A stretch of DNA of 25,304 nucleotides, from positions 1 to 25,304 of the forward strand of contig NZ_WXZL01000039.1 of the NCBI RefSeq assembly GCF_009982895.1, read 5' to 3'. Position numbers and translations under genes: made by a program. Source of the stretch: Deinococcus alpinitundrae (GTDB lineage: Bacteria; Deinococcota; Deinococci; Deinococcales; Deinococcaceae). Under the pieces are notes generated by a model that was not told the DNA's origin, did no database searches, and worked only from the letters and a program-made list of their open reading frames with translations. This document shows positions 16,642 through 25,133 of this stretch, piece by piece (positions within the stretch are counted from its first letter, which is position 1; each line of letters starts with the position of its first letter).

Positions 16642-17345
16642 CGCACCACTTCGCCCCATAGCGTGAACGCCTGTTGCTGGTGGTGACGACGGTGATGAGC
16701 TGGAACGGTGCAGCGGGCTGGGTGGTGCAGATTCGTGATGCGGGCGTGCAAGTCGAGAAATCCCTGGGCGCGTCGTCGTGATCTGAATCCGCGTTGCTGG
16801 CGCTCTTGTCGTCGGGTGGGACGGTGAGATTGCTCCACGGGATGATTACAACGGGCCGTCGAGACCACCTGGACGTGCTCCACGCTGTGGAGCACGGGAA
16901 GCTCACGAAGGGCCGCACCATAACTCCAGAGCTTGTCAGTGTGGACGGTCTCTGGGATGTCGTGCTCACCCAGGAGGCGGACGAAGAAGGACTTGGCCGC
17001 CTCCGTATCGCGGTGCCGCTGAAGAACAACGTCCAGCACGATGCCATGTTCATCGATCGCCCGCCACAACCAGTGGGTGATGCCGCCCACGTCCACATGC
17101 ATTTCGTCGAGATACCATCGGGAACCCCGTCGGGGTTCCCGATGGCGCAGCCCCTGGGCGAGTAGGTCGCTGAACTTGATGCACCAGGTGCGAATGGACT
17201 CGCGAGTCACGCAGATTCCTCGTTCCAGCAGAAGTTCTTCAACATCTCGGTCGCTCAGCGTGAATCGGTGATACAGCCACACCGCGTACCCAATGACCGC
17301 AAGGGGGAATCGGTAGCCGGGGAGTTTCTGATTGCTCAGCACCAC
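16629..17345 (-). CDS. IS6-family transposase
   Basis: The 238-residue DDE transposase starts at a GTG at 17345. The N-terminal part YRFPLAVIGYAVWLYHRFTL and ERGICVTRESIRTWC form the IS6 helix-turn-helix. The catalytic residues are all present: Asp80 in WYLDEMHVDVGG, Asp137 in VHTDKLWSYG, and Glu171 in NHPVEQSHRPTRRQE. The end QAFTLWGEVVRQVA is normal for the family. The gene is intact, so the element may be active and may supply transposase for the several degraded IS6 ends nearby. Confidence 0.93.
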   Translation of the reverse strand: MVLSNQKLPGYRFPLAVIGYAVWLYHRFTLSDRDVEELLLERGICVTRESIRTWCIKFSDLLAQGLRHREPRRGSRWYLDEMHVDVGGITHWLWRAIDEHGIVLDVVLQRHRDTEAAKSFFVRLLGEHDIPETVHTDKLWSYGAALRELPVLHSVEHVQVVSTARCNHPVEQSHRPTRRQERQQRGFRSRRRAQGFLDLHARITNLHHPARCTVPAHHRRHHQQQAFTLWGEVVRQVA

Positions 17346-17455
17346 ATCACCCTACCTCAACAACTTGCCACAATCCTTCTGGAATCAGGAGGACGCCAAA
17401 ACAATTCCCTCCCCGTTCACGAGGTCTCCCATGCTGCTCAAGCGACTGCAAGCCG

Positions 17456-17614
17456 GTGACCCAGAACAAGCCGCCGCCCTGCGTGGAGCATGTGATCCGT
17501 CGCCTGAAGATGTTCCGCATCCTCAAGGAAGTCTATCGGCACCGCCGGCGACGATTTTCACTCCGCGTCCACCTCATCGCGGCCCTCTGCAATCTCACCT
17601 GCAACACGCAGGCT
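17456..17614 (+). pseudogene. IS5-family transposase, C-terminal fragment
   Basis: The frame reads CVEHVIRRLKMFRILKEVYR, then HRRRRFSLRVHLIAALCNLT. This is the standard C-terminus of IS5/IS4-superfamily DDE transposases, with the catalytic Glu in VEHVIRRLK. The rest of the gene is missing: upstream sequence belongs to the IS6 element and an unassigned ~80-base joint. It is followed at once by the element's terminal repeat at 17615. Confidence 0.8.
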
Positions 17615-17633
17615 GACTTTTGCAGGAGGTCTA
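17615..17633 (+). repeat. IS5-type terminal repeat, right end
   Basis: GACTTTTGCAGGAGGTCTA follows the transposase tail. The reverse complement of the left end at 24827-24846 and the solo repeat at 20351-20370 share CTT(T/C)TGCAGGAG(G/A)TCTA. Confidence 0.75.
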
Positions 17634-17734
17634 TTGATGGACTGTTTCTGGCTGCCCATACGTGAAGCTCTCCGACACGGCCAACCAAACTGTAAGGAGG
17701 CTGGCAGATCTGCACACCTACATTGGGTTCACCC

Positions 17735-20272
17735 ATGGTCCACCCAGCAGCCGACCTTGAGCCAGGAGACCCCACCGTAGAGGCTTCCCGTCTGCGGGCC
17801 GCACTAAAACGGCGGCAAGCCCGTTTCCGCTCCCTGATCGTCAATAGCTGGGACCTCATCACTGTGCTGGACGCCGCTGGGGTCATCCTCTACGACAGCC
17901 CATCGCTGCAGTCTATTCTGGGGTACCTAGAGACGGAGCGGCTGGGGCGCAACCTGACCGCTTTCCTGCATCCGGAAGATCTCTGGGCGTTTCAGTGCGG
18001 CTTACAGGCCCTGGAAACAGAACCCGGCCAGCCCTGGCAGGCGGTCTGCCGGGTGCGGCGCGCCGACGGAGCGTGGTGCTGGCTCGAAGCGGTCTGGATC
18101 AACAAGCTCGGTGACGGAAACCTGCGTGGCATCGTCGTGAATGCACGGGACGTAACCGAGCATAAGCAACTGGAAGCTGAACTCGCCGAGGAACGCCATC
18201 TCTTTCGCAGCCTGCTGGCCGCCATCCCCGACGGCGTGTACTTCAAGGACACCGAGTCGCGTTTCACCCATGTCAGCCTTGGCCTGGCCCATTTTCTGGG
18301 CATCGAGCGGCCCGAGGACCTGCAGGGAAAAACCGATTTCGACTTCATGCCCCGTGAACTTGCATTGGCGCTCCGCGAAGACGAGCAACGCATTATGACG
18401 ACCAGGGAAGCACAGATTGGTCAGATAGACCGCGTGAAGCGCGGTGACGGCCGCGGCCGCTGGATTTCCAGCTCGAAAGTGCCCCTCGTGAACCCTCAGG
18501 GCGAGGTCACTGGGATTATCGGCATCTCGCGGGATGTTCACCGCATCAAGCAGGCCGAACAGGCGCTCTCGAAGGAACGTGACTTCACCAATGCGGTGTT
18601 GGAAGTGGTGGGTAGCCTTGTGATCGTGCTTGACCGTCACGGAGTCATCTTGCGTTTCAACCGGGCCTGCGAGGAACTGACTGGTTACAGCGCTCAGGAG
18701 GTGTTGGGGCAGACCTTCCGGTCGCTGTTTTTGCTGCCCGAGGAGCAGGAAATTGTCGGCGCGACCTTCAATCTTCTGGCGTCCGGCGACTTTCCGAACA
18801 GCTTGGAGAACCACTGGCTGACCCGCAGCGGCGAAAAACGCCTGATCGCCTGGAAGAACACCGCGCTGGAAGACGAGTGCGGCAAGGTGGAGTTCATCAT
18901 TGCGACGGGTCAAGACGTTACCGAGCAGCGCCAGGCCACTGAGGTGCTGGCCTATCAGGCGCACCATGACGCCCTGACCGGACTGCCCAACCGCAGCCTG
19001 TTTCTCGACCGACTCGAACGGGCCCTCGCCGCTGCCCGGCGTCACGGCGACAAGCTGGCCGTGGCCTTCGTGGACCTCGACCGCTTCAAGCTGGTGAACG
19101 ACACGCTGGGACACGCGGCAGGAGACGAGCTGCTGCGCGCAGTGGCCCAGCGGCTGCGCGGCTGCCTGCGCGAGGTGGACACGGTATCGAGGATGGGAGG
19201 TGACGAGTTTCTCCTGCTTCTGCCAGGGGTGAGGAGCATCAGCGAAGCTTCGCGTGTGGCCCGCAAGGTCATCTCATCGCTGGCTCCTGCCTTCGAGGTC
19301 GTGGGACGTGAACTGTTCGTGACGGCCAGCGTCGGCCTGAGCCTCTACCCCCTGGACGCACCCGATGCCCAGAACCTGCTGAGCCACGCCGATCAAGCGA
19401 TGTATCAAGCCAAGGAGGCGGGCAAGAACGCCTTTCGGGTGTTCAGCACTGAGCAACCGGATGACCTACAAGAGCGCTTCGCGTTGGAAGGAGAGTTGCG
19501 TCAGGCGGTGCAGCGTTCGGAACTCGAACTGCATTACCAGCCGCTGATCGAAATCAGCAGTGGGAGGGTGCGGGGTGTGGAGGCGCTGCTCCGCTGGCAT
19601 CACCCTCGGCTCGGACTGGTGTCGCCCGCCACGTTTATTCCCATCGCTGAGGAAAGCGGCCTGATCGTCAGCCCGGTTGGGGAATGGGTGCTGACCGAGG
19701 CGTGCCGTCAGAACGCGGCGTGGCAGCGGGCGGGTCTGGCCCCCTTCCAGGTGAGCGTGAATGTCTCTGCCCTGCAATTTGACCGCGAGGATTTCGTCGA
19801 GATGGTGGCCGCGGCCCTCGATTCCAACGGGCTGGAGGGGCGCTGGCTGGAATTAGAACTTACCGAAACGCTGGTGATGCGCCGGGTGTCGGAATCGGCA
19901 CGGCAACTGGCCCGCCTGCGGGCACTAGGTGTGAGCATCGCCATTGACGACTTTGGCACCGGCCACTCATCTCTGGCGTACCTGCAACAGCTTCCGATCG
20001 ACACCCTCAAGATCGACCGTTCCTTTGTCCTGGGGCTGGACGCCTCGCTGGTCGGAGGCACCCATCCGCTGATTCAGGCGGTGATCGCCATGGGCCACGC
20101 CTTGGGATTGGCGGTGGTGGCCGAGGGGGTGGAAACCGAGGTGCAACTGCAGTGGTTAGGCCAGGAAGGCTGCGATTTGGCCCAGGGTTTTCTGCTCGCG
20201 CGTCCCCAGTCCGCTGGGAGCCTGAAAGCGTTCCTAGCCTCCGCCCCCACCTTCACCTCCCCGAGAGGGTAG
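17735..20272 (+). CDS. PAS-PAS-PAS-GGDEF-EAL cyclic-di-GMP regulator
   Basis: The protein is 845 residues from the ATG at 17735 (849 from an in-frame TTG at 17723). Three PAS domains lie at about 35-145, 155-275 and 285-400, each ending near an RDV or QDVTE motif. The GGDEF domain follows (HDALTGLPNRSLFLDRL, DLDRFKLVNDTLGH) with intact GGDEF and an upstream REVD that matches the inhibitory RxxD site. The EAL domain has EALLRWHHP, ELTETLV, IDDFGTGHSS and LKIDRSF, so both catalytic cores look complete. There are no membrane segments; it is a soluble sensor that could make and degrade c-di-GMP. An AAGGAGG lies too far upstream (17694) to serve either start well. The IS5 right end lies 100 bases upstream, so its native promoter may be lost. 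Confidence 0.95.
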   Translation: MVHPAADLEPGDPTVEASRLRAALKRRQARFRSLIVNSWDLITVLDAAGVILYDSPSLQSILGYLETERLGRNLTAFLHPEDLWAFQCGLQALETEPGQPWQAVCRVRRADGAWCWLEAVWINKLGDGNLRGIVVNARDVTEHKQLEAELAEERHLFRSLLAAIPDGVYFKDTESRFTHVSLGLAHFLGIERPEDLQGKTDFDFMPRELALALREDEQRIMTTREAQIGQIDRVKRGDGRGRWISSSKVPLVNPQGEVTGIIGISRDVHRIKQAEQALSKERDFTNAVLEVVGSLVIVLDRHGVILRFNRACEELTGYSAQEVLGQTFRSLFLLPEEQEIVGATFNLLASGDFPNSLENHWLTRSGEKRLIAWKNTALEDECGKVEFIIATGQDVTEQRQATEVLAYQAHHDALTGLPNRSLFLDRLERALAAARRHGDKLAVAFVDLDRFKLVNDTLGHAAGDELLRAVAQRLRGCLREVDTVSRMGGDEFLLLLPGVRSISEASRVARKVISSLAPAFEVVGRELFVTASVGLSLYPLDAPDAQNLLSHADQAMYQAKEAGKNAFRVFSTEQPDDLQERFALEGELRQAVQRSELELHYQPLIEISSGRVRGVEALLRWHHPRLGLVSPATFIPIAEESGLIVSPVGEWVLTEACRQNAAWQRAGLAPFQVSVNVSALQFDREDFVEMVAAALDSNGLEGRWLELELTETLVMRRVSESARQLARLRALGVSIAIDDFGTGHSSLAYLQQLPIDTLKIDRSFVLGLDASLVGGTHPLIQAVIAMGHALGLAVVAEGVETEVQLQWLGQEGCDLAQGFLLARPQSAGSLKAFLASAPTFTSPRG

Positions 20273-20573
20273 TTCGCCGCTCAAATGCTGTGCACTCGAT
20301 CTTCAGGGCGCGTTCTAAGTGTGCGTAGTTCACCCGTTTAGCGGCTCCAAGCACTTCTGCAGGAGGTCTAATCAAAAGGCTCCGCTCCAGCGATCAGAAC
20401 CAGCACCTACACCCAACGTGGACGGCCAGCAGATCCAACGCCCCGTTTGGCCGACACCAAGCCCGCTGGCGCGCCCGCTCAGTGCCGCGACGGCAGCGAC
20501 AGCTTCAGCACCCATAGACGCGGCACCTGCTCCCACCACGGCGGCGTGGCAAGCTGATACTGAGCATGACCCC
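20273..20573. other. Joint between the c-di-GMP gene and the recombinase fragment, with a solo IS5-type end
   Basis: No gene start is convincing here. A proline/alanine-rich open frame precedes the recombinase in phase but looks non-native. The only clear feature is the terminal repeat at 20351-20370. Confidence 0.4.
20351..20370 (+). repeat. Solo IS5-type terminal repeat
   Basis: GCACTTCTGCAGGAGGTCTA differs by one or two bases from the ends at 17615-17633 and (reversed) 24827-24846. No transposase sequence adjoins it. It marks a former insertion or a recombination scar. Confidence 0.65.
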
Positions 20574-20822
20574 ATGACCCTCCGAGCTGCCACCTACACC
20601 CGCAGCTCTACCGTCGAGCAAGCCGACACCAACCACTCGCTCGAAGCCCAGGCGAGTGCCCTGGAGGCCCACGCCACCGCGCAGGGCTGGGACGTCACCT
20701 ACCGCTTCGCTAACCCCGGCTTCAGCGGCACCGTGATGGAGCGCCCCGGCCTGAGTGCCCTGCTGAGCGCCGTGCGCGAGAAGCAGCTCGACGTCGTGCT
20801 GGTCTACCGACTTGACCGCCTT
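20574..20822 (+). pseudogene. Serine recombinase, N-terminal catalytic fragment
   Basis: From the ATG at 20574 the frame reads MTLRAATYTRSSTVEQADTN, then HSLEAQASALEAHA, GFSGTVMERPGLSALLSAVR and DVVLVYRLDRL. This is the resolvase/invertase domain of large serine recombinases, with the nucleophile Ser in YTRSS and the YRLDRL motif. Similarity ends exactly where the convergent response-regulator gene ends (20822/20823). About 83 residues remain of a protein that would be 180-550 long, so the domain is cut and lacks DNA-binding parts. It is probably a trace of a phage- or transposon-type integration. Confidence 0.8.
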
Positions 20823-21458
20823 TTAGATCAATCGCAGTTCCAGCGCCAGCAGTACGGCCCGAGTCCGGTCACGGGCACCGAGTTTAATCAGGATGCTCGA
20901 CAGGTAATTTTTGACTGTTCCCTCTTTCAAGCCGGTCAGATCAGCCAGTTCCCGATTTGAGTAGCCGCCCACCATCAACTGCAACAATTCACGTTCACGC
21001 TCGGTGAGGTCACTGGGGACAGGCATCGCTGCCTCACCGCTGCGGAGTGGGTGTACCTGGCTCAGTGCCCGGATGACGGTCCCCCCACGCGCCACCTCCC
21101 GCACATCCGTGAGCAACTGGGCAAAGGTGACGTCTTTCAGGATGAAGCCCCGAGCTCCGGCCCGCAGGCTCTGCCACAGTGCCACATCGTCGTTAAACGT
21201 CGTCAACATCAGGGTCGGGGGAAGTCTGTCCTCAGCCTTCAGAGCGCTCAGCACACCGATGCCGTCCAGTGTCGGCATTCGCACATCGAGCAGCAGAACG
21301 TCAAGGGGCGTGTGACGGATGAGCTCGAGCGCCTCTCCACCGTCCCCAGCCTCCAGCACCACTGCCACATCTGGTGCGTAATCCAGCAACCGGCACAGTC
21401 CTTCACGGACGAGTGTCTGATCATCAACGAGTCCTACTCGGAGGGGAGCGGCGTTCAT
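20823..21458 (-). CDS. NarL/FixJ-family response regulator
   Basis: The protein has 211 residues. The receiver domain (5-120) has acidic residues Asp12-Asp13, the phospho-acceptor Asp58 in LLLDVRMP, Thr86 and Lys108 in FILKD. The LuxR-type helix-turn-helix lies at about 148-205 (LTERERELLQLMVGGYSNRE). The start overlaps the stop of the histidine kinase gene (ATGA type), so the two form an operon. Its target is unknown; the divergently oriented lipoprotein gene at 22893 is the nearest candidate. The 3' end abuts a recombinase fragment, but the protein itself looks complete. Confidence 0.93.
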   Translation of the reverse strand: MNAAPLRVGLVDDQTLVREGLCRLLDYAPDVAVVLEAGDGGEALELIRHTPLDVLLLDVRMPTLDGIGVLSALKAEDRLPPTLMLTTFNDDVALWQSLRAGARGFILKDVTFAQLLTDVREVARGGTVIRALSQVHPLRSGEAAMPVPSDLTERERELLQLMVGGYSNRELADLTGLKEGTVKNYLSSILIKLGARDRTRAVLLALELRLI

Positions 21459-22618
21459 GCTGGGACCCCGTCCCAGGGCAAGTTTCCATCGAGATGCAGA
21501 CCCCCACCCCGTTGCCGCACTTCAAGCCGGCCACCGGCGATTTCGAAGCGCTCCTGGAGTCCGCTCAGTCCATGGCCAAGCCGAAACATCGTCAGACAGC
21601 GTCCATCGTCGTGTGCACGGACGAGAATTTTCCCCGGCTCGCACCTCACGCTCAGCCAGAGGTTTCGGGCATGGGCGTGGCGCAGAGTATTGGTCAGGCT
21701 CTCCTGCAAGAAGCGCACGAGCATGGGCTCTACAGCAGCCGCCTCTGCCGGCAGACTGACTGGAAGATCAAGGTGAAGCCGCAGGTGAGGTACGCTGCGC
21801 TGAAGATTCCCCGCAAAGTCCAGCAACCCAGGCTGCTGGTCTCGCAACGCATCCACAGTGCCCCGGACATCGTGCATCAACCGCCGCTGCGCCGCCTGAG
21901 CCCGAAGCACCGCTTCTAATGCCTGTTCACCACCAGGTGGGCGCACTGTGCTGGGCTGCAGAGCCAGACCGGCCAGTTCTAGATCCAGCCCCAGGACCGT
22001 CAGGTGGTGGCCGAGCATATCGTGCAGGTCACGAGCGATGCGCATACGTTCGGCCTCTCTTGACGTTCGCTCGAGGAGAGCGCGTGTCATCTGCAGCTGG
22101 GCATTGGCCTCTGCCAAGTCTCGACGAGCCAATCGCTCGCTGGTGGTGAACCGGATGAGCACCGCCAGTACAACCTGCACCACCGACCACAGCAAAACAT
22201 TGAAGAGCGTGACGTGAGCACCGAAGTACGGGGCCTGAGTTATCGGAATCCAAGCCACTTGCAAGCCGATCACACCGAGCACCCAGGGCCAACTTAGAAC
22301 GCTCGGCAGGACGCAAGCAGAAAGCACGAATAACAGGTTCTGGTTGGTCGTACCTGGCAACAGTGCGAACACGATCAGCGTTGTGGTGATCAGTGACACT
22401 GTCCAAGCTCGTCTCCGGGGTCGTGACCGACGTAAGTCGGTGGCCTGCCAATAGCTGAGCAATAACAGGCCCAAGCACAGGCCCCAACTGAGTAACTGCG
22501 GCGGCGGCAATTGCAACGGGTTGGCTTGGTTGGGAGCTGAACTGAGCACCACCGTCGAGATCACCATCATGAGGAGCGCCACCCCACCCCACCGCAGCAC
22601 CAGCACATCTGTGTTCAC
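21455..22618 (-). CDS. Sensor histidine kinase, HisKA_3 (NarL/DesK-like) type
   Basis: The protein has 387 residues. Five or six membrane helices fill residues 1-155 with no large extracytoplasmic domain, as in DesK-like sensors of membrane or envelope state. The dimerisation box is ERMRIARDLHDMLGHHLTVL, with phospho-His199. The ATPase part has the N box FLQESLTNTLRHAHA (303-317) and a DDGR...GHGLSGLQERFEIAGG segment (337-363). The usual glycines of the G1 box are slightly altered (DDGRCLTM), but the domain appears complete. It lies directly upstream of its response regulator. Confidence 0.92.
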   Translation of the reverse strand: MNTDVLVLRWGGVALLMMVISTVVLSSAPNQANPLQLPPPQLLSWGLCLGLLLLSYWQATDLRRSRPRRRAWTVSLITTTLIVFALLPGTTNQNLLFVLSACVLPSVLSWPWVLGVIGLQVAWIPITQAPYFGAHVTLFNVLLWSVVQVVLAVLIRFTTSERLARRDLAEANAQLQMTRALLERTSREAERMRIARDLHDMLGHHLTVLGLDLELAGLALQPSTVRPPGGEQALEAVLRAQAAQRRLMHDVRGTVDALRDQQPGLLDFAGNLQRSVPHLRLHLDLPVSLPAEAAAVEPMLVRFLQESLTNTLRHAHARNLWLSVRCEPGKILVRAHDDGRCLTMFRLGHGLSGLQERFEIAGGRLEVRQRGGGLHLDGNLPWDGVPA

Positions 22619-22892
22619 AAGCTCCTAGCTTACGCCCAGATGATCAGTTCACCACAGTGCTACAAGTCATACGCAGTGGTGTGACTTCTGGCACCTGGAT
22701 TCCTCCGGTCGCTCCAGTACATTGCAGGCGCTCCAATATTCATCCAGCCTTCACACCGACCCAGCTGCGAACATTCTTCAGCATGGTCTTCCTTGGGCTC
22801 AAGGAGGTTGGCGCTTACCCGTACTGCTGCACCGACCGCTTCCAGATGCCCAGGATCTGGCTCTAACCACTCCATTCTTCGAAGAGGTGCTC
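22619..22892. promoter_or_regulatory. Divergent intergenic region between sensor kinase and lipoprotein
   Basis: This 274-base gap separates divergent genes and should hold both promoters. An in-frame open extension of the lipoprotein gene (from 22722) was not accepted because the secretory signal starts at 22893. An imperfect inverted pair, CCACAGTG and CAGTGGTG at about 22650-22681, could be an operator; this is weak. Confidence 0.35.
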
Positions 22893-24626
22893 ATGCTCAA
22901 GTTGTACAGATTGCTTCCCGTTTCTCTTCTGACCCTGGTCCTTGCGGCCTGTGGTCAACAAACGCCCGCTCCAGCGGCCGTCGCTGCACAGCGACTTCTG
23001 CCCTGTGAGCAGACCCTCTCGCTTAGGCCAGCGTCAGATCCCTGTAATCAGGATCCCGAGCCACCCAATCCACCCAATCCCAACAGGCCGGAAAGTAGCG
23101 CAACGCTGGCAGCCGGCGCAGTTGTCTTAGACGATGCTGTCGTTTCGTACGATTATGACAGCGGCACACTGATTTTGAATCAAACAGCAGTAACGGCTAG
23201 TTACGTCGTGGGCAACACAGTGATTGGTGGGATCGTCCTCCCAGGTGCTGAAGCTGGCGTGCCACCGCGACACATCACCAGTATTGGCGTTGATGCCAGT
23301 GGACGGTATGTCATGACAACGTCGGAAGCAGCGTTGACAGATGTGGTGTCGGATGCCAGCCTCGACTACACCCGCCAGCTGACGGCCGCCGATATCAACC
23401 ATGTTGAATATCTGGATGACAGTCCGGCTTCGTTGAGCCGCCAAGGCCTGCTGAAAAAGCTGGATGTCAGTACCTGCACTGCCCCTGGACTCAGCATCCT
23501 TAATCTGGGCTACGAGAAAACCTTCGAAAACAATTCCAAGCTATCGGGATGCATCGACACCGCCATCGGCGTCAACCTACATTTGCGTATTAGAAACTGG
23601 AAAGTAGAGTCTTTCGAAGCGTCTACAAAACTATCTGAGCAAATCAAAGTAAAGCTCGAAGCAGACGCCACGTCTGGCGAACTCAAGCTGGCTAAAAAGT
23701 GGGACTTGGCGAAATACTACATGAACCCCTTCTACGTACCACTGGGTCCCATTCCGCTCATCGTCACCCCCTACATCACCGTGAGTGCTGGAATCGACGG
23801 CTCAATTTCTGGCAAAGTGAGCTACACGGCGCAGCAAGACGCCAGTTACCGAGGCGGTATTGCATACGAAAACGGGAGCACCAAGATAATCAATACTCCT
23901 TTTGGAAATACCACGCTACCCAATCCGTTGACGAGTGTCTCTAAGGATATTAAATTTACGGCAAAAGCATATCTACAAGCCAAGCCGGGCATAGGATTTT
24001 TCACGACAGTCGGCTTTGGGCACGCTGATGGCGGAGTGTACGGCATCATTCGGGGCTACGCTAAAGTGGACGTGGATCCTCTGCGCCGCCCGCTCTGGCA
24101 GATCACTGCTGGACCTCAGTTTTGCGGTGGATTTGATGTGCATATGGAAATCCTGTTTGGCCTTTTTGACAACAACTGGAAAAAAGAGCAATGCGGGGGA
24201 GAAATTCGCCTCTACGAAGCGCACTCGCCCGATGCGGGGCCAACAGTTCCCGGTTCTTTAAATACCTGGCAGAAAGTGGAACTTAAGTTCACCTTGGGCC
24301 AGGGACAGATTGAAGTGTATGCCTTCCTGGATCCGAACAATCCATACAACGGTACTCTTGTGAAGAGAATGGACTCAGCAGGTACGGTCGACATTTCTCC
24401 CTACATCAGTCCTACTGGTACTACGTTTTCAGTCGTCGGCGTATCTAGGCGAACAAGCGGCATCTTCGGTTCATATAGCCACAATTTAGGCATGAAAGTA
24501 TTCGCTGATGGCGTAGAAATCTGGCATCCGAATGACGCCGACTGCTCATACTGTAGTTCTAGAGAGGAATACAATTTCTTGGTCGAGAATAATACAGGCG
24601 TATTGAGTCCAAATAAGTCTCCTTGA
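22893..24626 (+). CDS. Secreted lipoprotein of unknown function
   Basis: From the ATG at 22893 (AGAGGTG ribosome-binding site) the protein has 577 residues. It starts MLKLYRLLPVSLLTLVLAAC, a lipoprotein signal peptide with lipobox LAAC, followed by a proline-rich linker (PEPPNPPNPNRPESS). The mature part is rich in Thr, Ser, Gly and beta-prone segments, with several paired Cys (TCTAPG, GCIDT, FCGG, CGGE, DCSYCSS). Segments such as PYITVSAGIDGSISGKVSYT look like repeated beta-strands. The last third (LNTWQKVELKFTLGQGQIEV) resembles a beta-sandwich. No known domain is recognised. From about 23500 on, the codons are AT-richer than those of neighbouring genes, suggesting transfer. It may be surface-exposed and controlled by the adjacent two-component pair; that is inference. 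Confidence 0.8.
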   Translation: MLKLYRLLPVSLLTLVLAACGQQTPAPAAVAAQRLLPCEQTLSLRPASDPCNQDPEPPNPPNPNRPESSATLAAGAVVLDDAVVSYDYDSGTLILNQTAVTASYVVGNTVIGGIVLPGAEAGVPPRHITSIGVDASGRYVMTTSEAALTDVVSDASLDYTRQLTAADINHVEYLDDSPASLSRQGLLKKLDVSTCTAPGLSILNLGYEKTFENNSKLSGCIDTAIGVNLHLRIRNWKVESFEASTKLSEQIKVKLEADATSGELKLAKKWDLAKYYMNPFYVPLGPIPLIVTPYITVSAGIDGSISGKVSYTAQQDASYRGGIAYENGSTKIINTPFGNTTLPNPLTSVSKDIKFTAKAYLQAKPGIGFFTTVGFGHADGGVYGIIRGYAKVDVDPLRRPLWQITAGPQFCGGFDVHMEILFGLFDNNWKKEQCGGEIRLYEAHSPDAGPTVPGSLNTWQKVELKFTLGQGQIEVYAFLDPNNPYNGTLVKRMDSAGTVDISPYISPTGTTFSVVGVSRRTSGIFGSYSHNLGMKVFADGVEIWHPNDADCSYCSSREEYNFLVENNTGVLSPNKSP

Positions 24627-24715
24627 TTTTAACTCTAAGATTCGAAACAGATCGCACGTTTATGATCTCCTATCTACCGGCAGTTCTCACTAATTAAAAT
24701 ACGAAACTTATCCAT

Positions 24716-24736
24716 GCCCGCCTGAATTAGGCGGGC
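24716..24736. terminator. Hairpin after the lipoprotein gene
   Basis: GCCCGCCT-GAATT-AGGCGGGC is a perfect 8-base stem about 90 bases after the stop. The downstream sequence is only moderately T-rich, so termination is likely but not certain. Confidence 0.55.
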
Positions 24737-24826
24737 AAGTGCATGAACTTCCTTTCATTCTGCATGGATACAGACAAGCCATTCAGGCTCATTTAACGAT
24801 CTTTTTTTGGTTTCGGTACCTGACAG

Positions 24827-24846
24827 TAGATCTCCTGCAAAAGTGC
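24827..24846 (+). repeat. IS5-type terminal repeat, left end
   Basis: TAGATCTCCTGCAAAAGTGC is the inverse of the ends at 17615-17633 and 20351-20370. A transposase N-terminus begins 12 bases later, which fixes it as the left end. Confidence 0.75.
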
Positions 24847-24857
24847 CCGTCTATGCT

Positions 24858-25049
24858 GTGAACGAGCGCCTGGAACGCACGCTGAAGATGAACCGCACAT
24901 GCTTCAAACGACGCACCGGGATCTACCCAGAAACGTTTTATGCGATGGAGAGCATCCTCGTTGAACGGGCAGACAACAAAACGAAGTCTGGGCGACCCGC
25001 AGTCCTTATTGATGAACAGCGCGGGTTCACCTTGCTGCCCCTTCATTAG
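24858..25049 (+). pseudogene. IS5-family transposase, N-terminal fragment
   Basis: From a GTG at 24858 the frame reads VNERLERTLKMNRTCFKRRT, then GIYPETFYAMESILVERADN and SGRPAVLIDEQ. This is the helix-turn-helix start common in IS5-family transposases of this type (RRTG...PETF..M...GRP..L...EQ). Family resemblance is lost after about 25020, and a stop follows at 25049. The DDE domain is absent. It is the complement of the C-terminal fragment at 17456, 7.2 kb away and in the same orientation. Confidence 0.78.
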
Positions 25050-25133
25050 CCCGGCCCGGTGGTACCTGGTGAGCGTCTAGCATCTGGACAGCGCCGTCTA
25101 CGTCATGAATGAACACGGTAGGCCTGAGCTTAA

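Larger units (their letters stand above)
16565..17375 (-). mobile_element. IS6-family insertion sequence, nearly complete
   Basis: The ends are imperfect inverted repeats sharing TTGTGGCAAGTTGTTG (16567-16582 and 17358-17373), with G or GG outside. The element is about 810 bases, typical for IS6, with a single transposase gene. No 8-base target duplication is evident, so flanks may have been rearranged, as is common after cointegrate resolution. Confidence 0.85.

Noticed and set aside
18002..19114. 370-residue minus-strand open frame opposite the PAS-GGDEF-EAL gene
   Set aside because: It is antisense to conserved PAS and GGDEF domains and has no family resemblance.
20319..20573. Pro/Ala-rich N-terminal extension of the recombinase
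   Set aside because: It includes the IS5 terminal repeat translated in frame and lacks conservation-like features. The ATG at 20574 starts the resolvase domain normally.
22722..22892. 57-codon upstream extension of the lipoprotein gene
   Set aside because: It would bury the lipoprotein signal peptide. The ATG at 22893 has a good ribosome-binding site and the signal sequence directly after it.
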